The translations under genes were made by a program, and so were the position numbers. A stretch of 64,000 bases of DNA from CAYVXE01 sp964455375 (lineage in GTDB: Bacteria > Zhuqueibacterota > Zhuqueibacteria > Oceanimicrobiales > Oceanimicrobiaceae), in contig CAYVXE010000009.1 of NCBI GenBank assembly GCA_964455375.1, positions 6,506 through 70,505 on the forward strand, read 5' to 3'. A model generated the notes under the pieces. That model ran no database searches. It was not told the origin of the DNA and worked only from the letters and a program-made list of their open reading frames with translations. The first letter of the stretch is position 1; every line of letters begins with the position of its first letter. Positions 27,445 through 34,831 of the stretch are shown piece after piece.

Positions 27445-28250
27445 TCCGTAAAAAAAGGATAGTTACTTTCTGTTGTCTTTTGTCATTGTTCTCATCTTCT
27501 TTTGCAGCCTCACCTGGAATTCCTAAACACATTCTAACGACATCTGCTGAAAAGTTTTTGTTTAAACAATATTTCTTAAATAAAACGCCAGCTTATGCAA
27601 AGTTACATGCAGGGGAAACAACGCTGTCTGTTTCAGGTTATATAGCGAGTGGTGAAAATAACATGAAAAGAAAATCTCGCGGCCGGGCGTTTTTGCAATC
27701 ACTACTTATCCCCGGCTGGGGGCAATATTATGCCGGTTCCAGGACTATGATGAAAGTCTTTGCGGTCTCCGAAGTCCTTCTTTGGGGTAGTTATGCAGGG
27801 TTCAGAACATGGAGTAACTGGCTGGAAGATGATTACCACACATTCGCTGCGGAACATGCCGGAGCCCAGGTTGAAGGTAAGCCGAGAGACTATTTTGTGG
27901 ACATCGGAAATTTTAGCAGCATTGAAACCTACAACCAGGCACAATTGCGGGATCGGGATGTGAATGATCTCTATCCGACGACCGCGGAATTTTCTTGGCA
28001 ATGGGATAGCAAACAAAACCGTGCAAAATTTGAAAATATTCGTGTTCGCAGTGACCGGGCAGATAATCGTGCTCAATTGACTCTGGCTTTTATTTTGGTG
28101 AATCATTTAGCAAGTGCAGTACAGTCCACATTATCCGTTTTTAAATTTAACAAGAAATTAGCTGAGAAAAATATGGAATTACGGCTTGGCTTGGAAAACC
28201 CTATTCCTGGTAATCGGATTATACTTTTTACCATGAATAAATATTTTTAG
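27438..28250 (+). CDS. DUF5683-like envelope protein, paralogue B
   Basis: A 270-aa exported protein similar in layout to its upstream neighbour: signal peptide (SLFSSSFAA), then RAFLQSLLIPGWGQYYAGS, a hydrophobic helix (VFAVSEVLLWGSYAGF), a polar middle with NDLYPTTAEFSWQWDS, and a second hydrophobic helix (TLAFILVNHLASAVQS). The ATG at 27438 overlaps the stop of paralogue A. A tandem duplication followed by divergence is likely. Function unknown; partnership with the outer-membrane proteins of this cluster is inferred from position only. Confidence 0.65.
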   Translation: MVIRKKRIVTFCCLLSLFSSSFAASPGIPKHILTTSAEKFLFKQYFLNKTPAYAKLHAGETTLSVSGYIASGENNMKRKSRGRAFLQSLLIPGWGQYYAGSRTMMKVFAVSEVLLWGSYAGFRTWSNWLEDDYHTFAAEHAGAQVEGKPRDYFVDIGNFSSIETYNQAQLRDRDVNDLYPTTAEFSWQWDSKQNRAKFENIRVRSDRADNRAQLTLAFILVNHLASAVQSTLSVFKFNKKLAEKNMELRLGLENPIPGNRIILFTMNKYF

Positions 28251-28296
28251 CCAATACAGTTCCGTTTATTGTCCAACCTTAAGTATCTCCTGAATA

Positions 28297-28989
28297 ATGG
28301 GAAAAAATGAATCTATAATTATTGTGGAAGACGCTAAACGAAATGCTGCCCTGCGGGCAGTTTCTTATGTGAAAAATAATTTGATCGTGGGATTGGGCAC
28401 CGGGTCCACGACCAACTTTGCCATTGATTTCATCGGAGAAAAAATGAAACATGGTCTGAAAATCAATGCTGTGCCTACTTCGGAGAAAACGCAAGTTCGG
28501 GCCATGAAACTCGGAATTCCTTTACTTGAGAACTTCGAGAAAATAGATGTGACCGTTGATGGCGCCGATGAAGTTGATCGTCATGGAAATTTGATTAAAG
28601 GCGGTGGTGGTGCGTTAACCCGTGAAAAAATTGTTGCGGCTGCAACTCGCAAAGAAATCATCATTGTGGACGAGTCTAAACTTGTGAATAAGCTTGGCAG
28701 GTTCCCATTGCCGGTAGAGGTTCTTCCATTCGGATGGAAATTTGTGCAAAAGGCAATTGAGGGATTGGGTTGTAGCATTCAACTTAGAAGACAAGGTAAA
28801 CAGATTTATGTAACGAACAATGGGAACTATATTCTCGATTGCCAGTTTGGGGAAATTAATGATCCGGAGAACCTATCCGGGGAGATAAATACAATTCCAG
28901 GTGTTGTGGAAAATGGGCTTTTCTGCGGTTTGACAGATCTGGTTATCGTGGGTTCATCCGGTGGAGAAACAAGAGACATTCAATTTTGA
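28297..28989 (+). CDS. rpiA: Ribose-5-phosphate isomerase A
   Basis: Interconverts ribose-5-phosphate and ribulose-5-phosphate in the pentose phosphate pathway. Family motifs are intact: VGLGTGSTTNFAID (phosphate loop), DVTVDGADEVD with the catalytic aspartates, and KGGGGALTREKI with the active-site lysine region, plus VDESKLV and PVEVLPFGW. The 230 aa match the usual length. It is a housekeeping gene at the end of the envelope cluster. The start ATG at 28297 lacks a clear Shine-Dalgarno. The gene ends at a long hairpin shared with the convergent regulator gene. Confidence 0.96.
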   Translation: MGKNESIIIVEDAKRNAALRAVSYVKNNLIVGLGTGSTTNFAIDFIGEKMKHGLKINAVPTSEKTQVRAMKLGIPLLENFEKIDVTVDGADEVDRHGNLIKGGGGALTREKIVAAATRKEIIIVDESKLVNKLGRFPLPVEVLPFGWKFVQKAIEGLGCSIQLRRQGKQIYVTNNGNYILDCQFGEINDPENLSGEINTIPGVVENGLFCGLTDLVIVGSSGGETRDIQF

Positions 28990-29009
28990 GAGACAAAAAC
29001 GGTATGGTG

Positions 29010-29059
29010 TACAAAAGGCAAGCCCTCAATCTAAAACAGATGAGGGCTTGCCTTTTGTA
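29010..29059. terminator. 19-bp perfect hairpin between convergent genes (bidirectional terminator)
   Basis: TACAAAAGGCAAGCCCTCA (29010-29028) is perfectly complementary to 29041-29059 with a 12-nt loop. The arms end in CCTTTTGT on both strands, giving a short T-tract inside the stem in each direction. It separates rpiA (+) from the AAA+ regulator (-). Confidence 0.75.
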
Positions 29060-29081
29060 TCAGCAAATCTGTAAACACACG

Positions 29082-30056
29082 TTATAAGTCCTTCGGGATC
29101 GCGTACTTCTTCATTTTAAAGCGCAGGGTTGCTTCAGGAATGCCTAACAATCTCGCAGCTTTTACCTGATTTCCGGCGAATTTTCCTAATGCTTTTTTGA
29201 TAAGATAAGTCTCGACCTCTGAAATAACTCCTTTGAGGTTTCGCACTTCGAGAAAATCAAGCGGATGGCGTTTAATTTCAAACGGAAGAAATTCGGTAGA
29301 AAGCTCACCATCAGGTGACATCATAATGAGGTTCTCAACACAATTTTTTAGTTCCCTAACATTTCCCTTCCAATCATATTCCAGAATGGATTCAAAGATT
29401 TCTGCCGGTACCGCGGGAATATCGATGTTATTTTCCTGGCAATAGTCTTTGAGAAAATGAATAAAGAGCTCTGGGATATCTTGTTTTCGGTCCCGTAATG
29501 GTGTCACTGTAAAAGAAAGGTTCTTCAGTGCGTAATACAGGTCTTTGCGAAACAGACCGTCATCTACCTCCGGTTCCATATCCTGTTCTGATGCGGCGAT
29601 AACACGGATATCCAGTGAAATATTTTCTTTGCCTCCAAGACGGCGAAACTTACTCTCCTTCAGAATCTGTAGCAATTCGAACTGAAAATCCAAGGATGTT
29701 TCATTGACATTATCTAAATATAAAATACCCCGATTCGCTTTTTCCAAAATTCCGATTGTTCTTTGAATTGTATTTGACGCCTCTTTCTCTTCGCCAAATA
29801 ATTCAGCTCGATCGATTGTGTGGCCGATTGCGGAGCAATTAAGTACGACAAATGGCCGATTCTTTCTTGAACTTGCGGCGTGAAGGTTCCGTGCAATAAA
29901 TTCTTTTCCAGTTCCGGTTTCTCCAAAAATTAAAACGTTCGAGTCGACTTTAGAGAATTTTTTGATAGCTCTGTTAATCCTTTTAGCTTCGGGACTATTT
30001 CCTATGAATTTATGACTTTGAAGCTGTTTGTTTAAGAAAGGTTCATTGGAATTCAT
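29082..30056 (-). CDS. NtrC-like AAA+ regulator lacking the GAFTGA loop, with Fis-type HTH
   Basis: 324 aa: an AAA+ domain (about 18-235) and a C-terminal Fis-type helix-turn-helix (about 280-322, GNQVKAARLLGIPEATLRFKM). No N-terminal sensor domain exists. Walker A GETGTGKE is intact. Where sigma-54 activators have ELFGHEKGAFTGA this protein has ELFGEEKEASNTI, so the sigma-54 contact loop is gone. Walker B is LYLDNV rather than LFLDE, losing the catalytic glutamate, and the arginine finger region FRKDLYYALKN has A where RL is usual. It therefore probably binds DNA without activating sigma-54, perhaps as a repressor or sigma-70 co-regulator. It is the third gene behind a peptide gene and a membrane-protein gene (35-bp gap), likely one operon. 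Confidence 0.85.
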   Translation of the reverse strand: MNSNEPFLNKQLQSHKFIGNSPEAKRINRAIKKFSKVDSNVLIFGETGTGKEFIARNLHAASSRKNRPFVVLNCSAIGHTIDRAELFGEEKEASNTIQRTIGILEKANRGILYLDNVNETSLDFQFELLQILKESKFRRLGGKENISLDIRVIAASEQDMEPEVDDGLFRKDLYYALKNLSFTVTPLRDRKQDIPELFIHFLKDYCQENNIDIPAVPAEIFESILEYDWKGNVRELKNCVENLIMMSPDGELSTEFLPFEIKRHPLDFLEVRNLKGVISEVETYLIKKALGKFAGNQVKAARLLGIPEATLRFKMKKYAIPKDL

Positions 30057-30091
30057 ATGATTTATACCCTTTTAAATTTATAATGAATTAT

Positions 30092-31174
30092 TTATACTTT
30101 TTGCATGCGTTTGAATGTTAACAAATAGCCGTTTTTTAATCTCTTTTGGTATAAAGCGGTGAGATAATAAAATATAATTAATGCACCGAAAGATAATACA
30201 GCTAAATTTACTTTTACAAAAACTGAAATGGTAAAGAAATTTATACAAAAAATAAAAAGAAGCGTTAGGAATCCCACCGTGTTTCGACGTTGATGAAAAT
30301 ATGCTTTTGCAAAACCCACGAATGAAACAGAAGCCGATTTTTTTCTCTTAATTGGAACACCGTAGCTGTTTCCGGTAATGGCAAGCGTATCATAAAATTG
30401 TCCAAAGGTTGAACAGACATGGTTTATCAAACGGAAAGAGGTAACAACAAAAAACGTCAAGGTCAAAGTTAAGATATATTGTGTAAAGGAAAAAATCATA
30501 ATGTCATAAACTGACCCGAACAGGTTCGTAATATCCATAATTGTCATAATGAAGAAACAAACCATAATTGTATTGATGTGTTCTCCTAGCGAACGGTCAT
30601 ATTTATAAACCAGAATGCCATACCAAACAATAAAAATGAGAGGAAGAAATTCTATTTTTAGAATTATTTTGTCCAGTTGCGAATTTTCCAGTGAAAAGAT
30701 TGCCTGCGGGTGGCTAATAAGGGGAAAGAAAAACCACAAAAACACTGGAATGATAAGAAGAAAACTGAACAGATAGCTGAATAAATCTCGCGAACTTTTT
30801 GAATAATATTTTACCCAGATAAAAATGCTACTTAGCACAAATAAAAATGTTTGGAAAATACTGAAATATACAAAGAAACTCCATGTTGTATAGAGCCCGA
30901 ACAAAAGATTCTCACCCATATATGCCAAGACAAAACTCAACGAATGAAATAAGGCAAAAAGTGCTATATTTATCAGCAAACTTTTGTTCTGAGTTGAATT
31001 CTTTACCAAAAAACAGCTTTGCCAGAAAATCAGAAAATAGAGTGAACAGTTCACCCACGATTCAATCGGTTGCGGATCATGGGGAAAATTTGAAATGATG
31101 ATGAGAAACAGTACAAAAAATAATGTATAGTTTACAGTCTTAAAATGTATGCTGAGATTTTTATTGGATATCAT
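30092..31174 (-). CDS. Polytopic membrane protein of unknown function
   Basis: 360 aa with about nine hydrophobic segments: roughly seven in the first 250 residues, a basic cytosolic stretch (about 265-300, with PIKRKKSAS and HQRRN), then two more helices and a basic tail KRLKNGYLLTFKRMQKV. I do not recognise a family, and no transporter or enzyme motif is visible. Position between a small exported peptide and a DNA-binding AAA+ protein suggests a receptor or transducer; this is inference. The segment just before its ATG (31177-31188) is complementary to the 5' leader of the same transcript, so its translation may be controlled by long-range RNA pairing. The coding sequence is notably AT-rich. 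Confidence 0.75.
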   Translation of the reverse strand: MISNKNLSIHFKTVNYTLFFVLFLIIISNFPHDPQPIESWVNCSLYFLIFWQSCFLVKNSTQNKSLLINIALFALFHSLSFVLAYMGENLLFGLYTTWSFFVYFSIFQTFLFVLSSIFIWVKYYSKSSRDLFSYLFSFLLIIPVFLWFFFPLISHPQAIFSLENSQLDKIILKIEFLPLIFIVWYGILVYKYDRSLGEHINTIMVCFFIMTIMDITNLFGSVYDIMIFSFTQYILTLTLTFFVVTSFRLINHVCSTFGQFYDTLAITGNSYGVPIKRKKSASVSFVGFAKAYFHQRRNTVGFLTLLFIFCINFFTISVFVKVNLAVLSFGALIIFYYLTALYQKRLKNGYLLTFKRMQKV

Positions 31175-31176
31175 AG

Positions 31177-31188
31177 GACCCGAACAGT
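31177..31188. repeat. 12-bp inverted repeat, arm at the start of the membrane-protein gene
   Basis: GACCCGAACAGT on the plus strand. On the coding (minus) strand it reads ACTGTTCGGGTC and ends two bases before the ATG at 31174, occupying the ribosome-binding position. It is perfectly complementary to 31524-31535. Confidence 0.75.
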
Positions 31189-31263
31189 AATTACGTGATT
31201 ATGACTTTAAATAGATATTCTGTTAACACTCAGTTCCCAAACGTTTTTTATTGTACAAAACTT

Positions 31264-31491
31264 CTATTTAGGTGGATCTGCTGGACTCCGGGGCGACTTA
31301 ATGGGACGTCTGTAGATAGATTTTAAACTCACTTGCGTATCAACGATGGATGCTTGTGCCGGGGTGCTCCCGAGTCCGATTTCTGTAAAGAACTTTGAGA
31401 CGTTTCCTTGATTATCGAAGCTGGTAAATGCGATGATGAATAAGCAGTAAAGAGAAACAGCGAAAATGGCGGTGAACAGTTTTTTCTTCAT
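31264..31491 (-). CDS. Small exported peptide precursor, first gene of a three-gene cassette
   Basis: 75 aa. The coding call rests on a strong Shine-Dalgarno (AAGGAGGG, five bases before the ATG) and on a good promoter upstream. The N-terminus has a lysine-rich start and a hydrophobic core (KKKLFTAIFAVSLYCLFIIAF); a plausible cleavage site is TPAQA near residue 48, which would release a basic, proline-rich peptide of about 27 residues (ending YRRPIKSPRSPADPPK). I recognise no family. The layout, a small exported peptide then membrane protein then DNA-binding protein, recalls peptide-signalling cassettes, but nothing in the sequence proves signalling. It could instead be a small membrane or envelope subunit. 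Confidence 0.65.
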   Translation of the reverse strand: MKKKLFTAIFAVSLYCLFIIAFTSFDNQGNVSKFFTEIGLGSTPAQASIVDTQVSLKSIYRRPIKSPRSPADPPK

Positions 31492-31523
31492 TTGACCCTC
31501 CTTAAAGATTAAAGAAGAAATTC

Positions 31524-31535
31524 ACTGTTCGGGTC
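31524..31535. repeat. 12-bp inverted repeat, arm in the 5' leader of the peptide operon
   Basis: ACTGTTCGGGTC on the plus strand, hence GACCCGAACAGT in the minus-strand transcript, right at the predicted transcription start downstream of the -10 element. It is the perfect complement of the segment before the membrane-protein start codon (31177-31188), 335 bp away, with the peptide gene between. Confidence 0.75.
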
Positions 31536-31540
31536 GTCAT

Positions 31541-31569
31541 AATATAAAATACCAACCCTAAAAAATCAA
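31541..31569 (-). promoter_or_regulatory. Sigma-70-like promoter of the peptide/membrane protein/AAA+ cassette
   Basis: On the minus strand TTGATT (31569-31564), 17 bp, TATATT (31546-31541). The predicted start near 31534 leaves a leader of about 43 nt to the peptide ATG. Hexamers and spacing are identical to the accB promoter. Confidence 0.6.
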
Positions 31570-31728
31570 GTAAAAACGTATAAAATTACGACTCGCCCTG
31601 AAAGGGTGTTTTTCTTAGCTATTTTTGAGGGTCAAGGAAACCGCTAAGAATCGTATCTTCCTTATAGTTACGAAAATACGGAAAAATTATCGGATAGTCA
31701 ATAAATAAATTGTTTACTTTTATTAATA

Positions 31729-33333
31729 TTAATCCGGAAGATCTGCAACGGTGAGCAATGCATTCGCTTTGGAAAGGTATTTTATTCCCGCCTGCAACTG
31801 GTAATCCCGGGAGAGGTTTACCTTGAATCGTGCTTTATTTCCTCCAATAATGTAAGCCATTTCACGTTTTATCAGAAATTTTATATTGGGTTTATCTTTG
31901 ATGAGTGTTTTAAATGTAAGATCGGGTTTGGACTGCAGGGCTAACGTGCAAAATTGTCTGAAAATATGGTCGGTAACATGAAAATCTGAGATAAACCTGT
32001 TTGGATTTGACTTCAATTTGGGGTATTTCTTTATGTATTTTTCAGCGAATACGTAAAAAATTTTGTTTTTGGAAAATAATAAGCTTCTTAAATTGTCAGA
32101 TAAAATATTTTGTTCGTTTTCAATCCAAATATCCGGCGTAATTCCACCGTGATCGTACACGGGTCTTCCTGACAACGTTTTGTAAACGGTGTCGTGGAGG
32201 TGTATACGATGTTTAATCGCTTGATCATTATAGGCGTCTTCATAATATTCTTCTTTTGTTTTGTCTATAAAGTTTCTTTGAATCGGTCTGCCGCTTGGCG
32301 TATAGTATCTCGCTGTTGTGATCAGTAGGGCTGAGCCGTCGAGAAAACGATACTGACTCTGGACGAGTCCCTTACCAAAACTGGACTTGCCGATAATGAG
32401 CCCTCTGTCAAGATCCTGGATTGCACCTGCTACAATTTCTGCTGCACTGGCTGAGCCGTGGTCGATCAGTACCGCCATAGGATACAAGGGGTGTGTGTGG
32501 ATATCCGTTGCGTAATATTCCTGAAATGAACTTGCCACTCTTCCTTTGGTTGTGACTATCTTGAACCCGCCCGGAATAAATTTATCCGCCACATCGATAG
32601 CCGCATTTAAATAACCGCCGCTATTGCCTCGTAAATCGAGAATGAGATAACTCATGCCACTGGATTCCAGCTCATTGAGGGCGTGTTCCAGTTCTCTAGA
32701 GGTCGTGGAGGTGAAGCGGTCAATTTTAACATAACCTGTATGGGATTTGATCATCATGTAAGGCGTGACACTTTTCAAAACAATTTTTCTACGAGTGATT
32801 TTTATATCTTTGGGATGTTGCCATTCGTCTCGGATAATCGAGAGTGCAACGGGTGCACCGATAGGTCCGCTTAAATAATGTATCGTTTCATCATTATTTA
32901 AACCAGCCAGAGAGAAATTGTTCACCTTCAGAATCTTATCGCCAGTTTTTAAACCGGATTGCGCCGCCGGACTACCTTTGATAACGGACATGATCGTGAA
33001 CTCACCACCAATTTTATCAAAACTTATTCCGATGCCGGAATACCCGTCAAATGTCTGGTTCCAATTGCTGTAGTCGTCCGCCGGAAGGTAAACGGTGTGT
33101 GGATCCAATTTGTCTAAAATACCTTTAATCGCATCGTCAATTAATTCTGACTTTTGCGTTTCATCGACGTATACCCGGCTAATTGTTTCCAATATCGAGG
33201 TAAATACTTTGATTTTTGTATAAAAATTGTCCGGTTTTGCATATACATTCGATGAGGGATTGTTGTCATCCGAATAGTAACCCAATGAAAAAACACTTAG
33301 TAGTAGGACGATTATAAACAATTTAACTTTCAT
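31729..33333 (-). CDS. C-terminal processing protease (S41, PDZ domain)
   Basis: 534-aa periplasmic serine protease of the Ctp/Prc family, with an N-terminal signal or anchor (KLFIIVLLLSVFSLGYY), a PDZ domain (about 95-180, SGIGISFDK and GDKILKVNN) and the S41 catalytic core. The Ser-Lys dyad is S296 in DHGSASAAE and K321 in SSFGKGLVQ; the spacing of 25 matches characterised family members. The C-terminal 170 residues form the extension seen in longer CtpA-type enzymes. Such proteases trim or degrade envelope proteins from their C-termini. The ATG overlaps the stop of the upstream GGDEF gene by 4 bp, so the two are translationally coupled. Confidence 0.93.
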   Translation of the reverse strand: MKVKLFIIVLLLSVFSLGYYSDDNNPSSNVYAKPDNFYTKIKVFTSILETISRVYVDETQKSELIDDAIKGILDKLDPHTVYLPADDYSNWNQTFDGYSGIGISFDKIGGEFTIMSVIKGSPAAQSGLKTGDKILKVNNFSLAGLNNDETIHYLSGPIGAPVALSIIRDEWQHPKDIKITRRKIVLKSVTPYMMIKSHTGYVKIDRFTSTTSRELEHALNELESSGMSYLILDLRGNSGGYLNAAIDVADKFIPGGFKIVTTKGRVASSFQEYYATDIHTHPLYPMAVLIDHGSASAAEIVAGAIQDLDRGLIIGKSSFGKGLVQSQYRFLDGSALLITTARYYTPSGRPIQRNFIDKTKEEYYEDAYNDQAIKHRIHLHDTVYKTLSGRPVYDHGGITPDIWIENEQNILSDNLRSLLFSKNKIFYVFAEKYIKKYPKLKSNPNRFISDFHVTDHIFRQFCTLALQSKPDLTFKTLIKDKPNIKFLIKREMAYIIGGNKARFKVNLSRDYQLQAGIKYLSKANALLTVADLPD

Positions 33334-34466
33334 TCTTGTATCTCCGTGTCACCCAACTCCAACTGATCGTTATTTTCTATCTGTGGCTCGTAAACCACAA
33401 CCCGATTTTTGCCTTTTCTTTTTGCGTGGTATAAAGCCGTATCTGCCTTCTTAATGAGATCTTCTACCCTTTGTGCGTTCTTCGGATATGATGCTGTGCC
33501 CATACTGATGGTGATGCGGCCTTCCGGTTGTACATTTCTGTTTTCAAAAGGATGTGCATGAATGATGTGTCTCAACCGTTCTGAAAATATCTTAGCGCCA
33601 TCAGGCGTGATTTCGGGTAAAATAATGCAGAATTCTTCACCTCCGTAGCGGGTGATGATGTCTGATGTTCTGGCGGTTTCCGCCATAATGTCTGCTATGC
33701 TTTTCAGCAATGAATCTCCGGCGGGATGGCCCAGTTGATCATTAAAGTTTTTAAAATTGTCAATATCCATCATGACGAGGGAAAAGGGGCGGTTAAACCG
33801 TTCAGCTCTTGCCAGTTCTTTATGTAAATAATTCTCAAAATATCTTCTGTTAAAAAGACCGGTTAGCGGGTCCGTGAGGGAGACTCTTTCCAGATGGGTA
33901 TAAATTTTTGCATTTGAAAGAGCTACCGCCATAAAATTTGTCAGAAGGGAGAACAATTTTAATTCCCAGCCGGAGAATGGCTTGTGGTTAAATTTATCTC
34001 CGATTATAACCATTCCCAAAAGAACATTGCGGTATACGACTGGTGCCATGACTGCGCCGCCAACCGATTTTACAACTCGTGTGTATGTGAAGTCATCCGT
34101 TGCCTGGGTTTCCTGACCGCTTAAAACTATTTGGTGATTTTCCAGTATGTGCTGAACGATGGGGTCGGTTTTTTCAATGCAGAGTTTCTGCGCATCTTGT
34201 TTTGAAATACCCTGAAAATAGGTTGCTTTGAGTGCTTTTTCGGTGGCCGACCTGGTGGTTAAAACAACCACACTTTTTGTGCTCAAAAATCCAAATAAAT
34301 TGAGCAGGTAGGTGTGGATAATTCTGTCTTCTTCAAAAAATGAATTTAGTTGAAACGAAATGTCAACTAAATTGTGTAACTGGTAAACTCTTTGACGATT
34401 TTCGCGGTTAAGAGATTGTAGCTCATTGATCGTTTGCAAAGGGTTTTGAAGATAGACGGCATCCAT
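33330..34466 (-). CDS. Diguanylate cyclase, GAF-GGDEF
   Basis: 378 aa without membrane segments: a coiled N-terminus, a GAF-like domain (about 40-188, ending LLTNFMAVALSNAKIY) and a GGDEF domain (about 195-365). The active-site loop is RYGGEEF (GGEEF at 275-279), a functional variant, and an inhibitory I-site RTSD (266-269) lies five residues before it, so c-di-GMP synthesis with product feedback is expected. LTDPLTGLFNRRYF and MMDIDNFKNFND are the canonical flanking motifs. The gene overlaps ctp by 4 bp (ATGA). The signal sensed by the GAF domain is unknown. Confidence 0.93.
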   Translation of the reverse strand: MDAVYLQNPLQTINELQSLNRENRQRVYQLHNLVDISFQLNSFFEEDRIIHTYLLNLFGFLSTKSVVVLTTRSATEKALKATYFQGISKQDAQKLCIEKTDPIVQHILENHQIVLSGQETQATDDFTYTRVVKSVGGAVMAPVVYRNVLLGMVIIGDKFNHKPFSGWELKLFSLLTNFMAVALSNAKIYTHLERVSLTDPLTGLFNRRYFENYLHKELARAERFNRPFSLVMMDIDNFKNFNDQLGHPAGDSLLKSIADIMAETARTSDIITRYGGEEFCIILPEITPDGAKIFSERLRHIIHAHPFENRNVQPEGRITISMGTASYPKNAQRVEDLIKKADTALYHAKRKGKNRVVVYEPQIENNDQLELGDTEIQE

Positions 34467-34831
34467 GCTGTGTCGGGAGTTTAAAATTTATACAATTGAA
34501 TCGTGTGAATAGTCATCCCAATAATTTTGTTTTGTTTATTATATCGGATATCCATGACTAAAAATTAACTTGTAAAACAGTATAAATTTATTAAATTGAA
34601 TTTGTAGGCTGCACTGTGTGCCATATTTATTTGGCAGGTGGAATAATTCTGGTTTAAAGTTGTAACTAAACTAACTGCTTAAATTAAATTCTTCAGTTTG
34701 TCCGAAAAACAATTGTTACTGTCATACATTACCTGAAACAATTAAATTTATGTAAGGTTGATGACGGTGCCTGCTTTGATTACCTGAAAATTATCTGATC
34801 TGTTTAATGGTCAAGTATTAAAGGATCGGTG
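34467..34831. other. Divergent intergenic region, AT-rich
   Basis: 365 bp between the GGDEF gene (-) and the metalloprotease gene (+). No gene, strong hairpin or convincing promoter can be defined. ATTACCTGAAA occurs twice (near 34728 and 34780), which may be chance. Confidence 0.4.
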
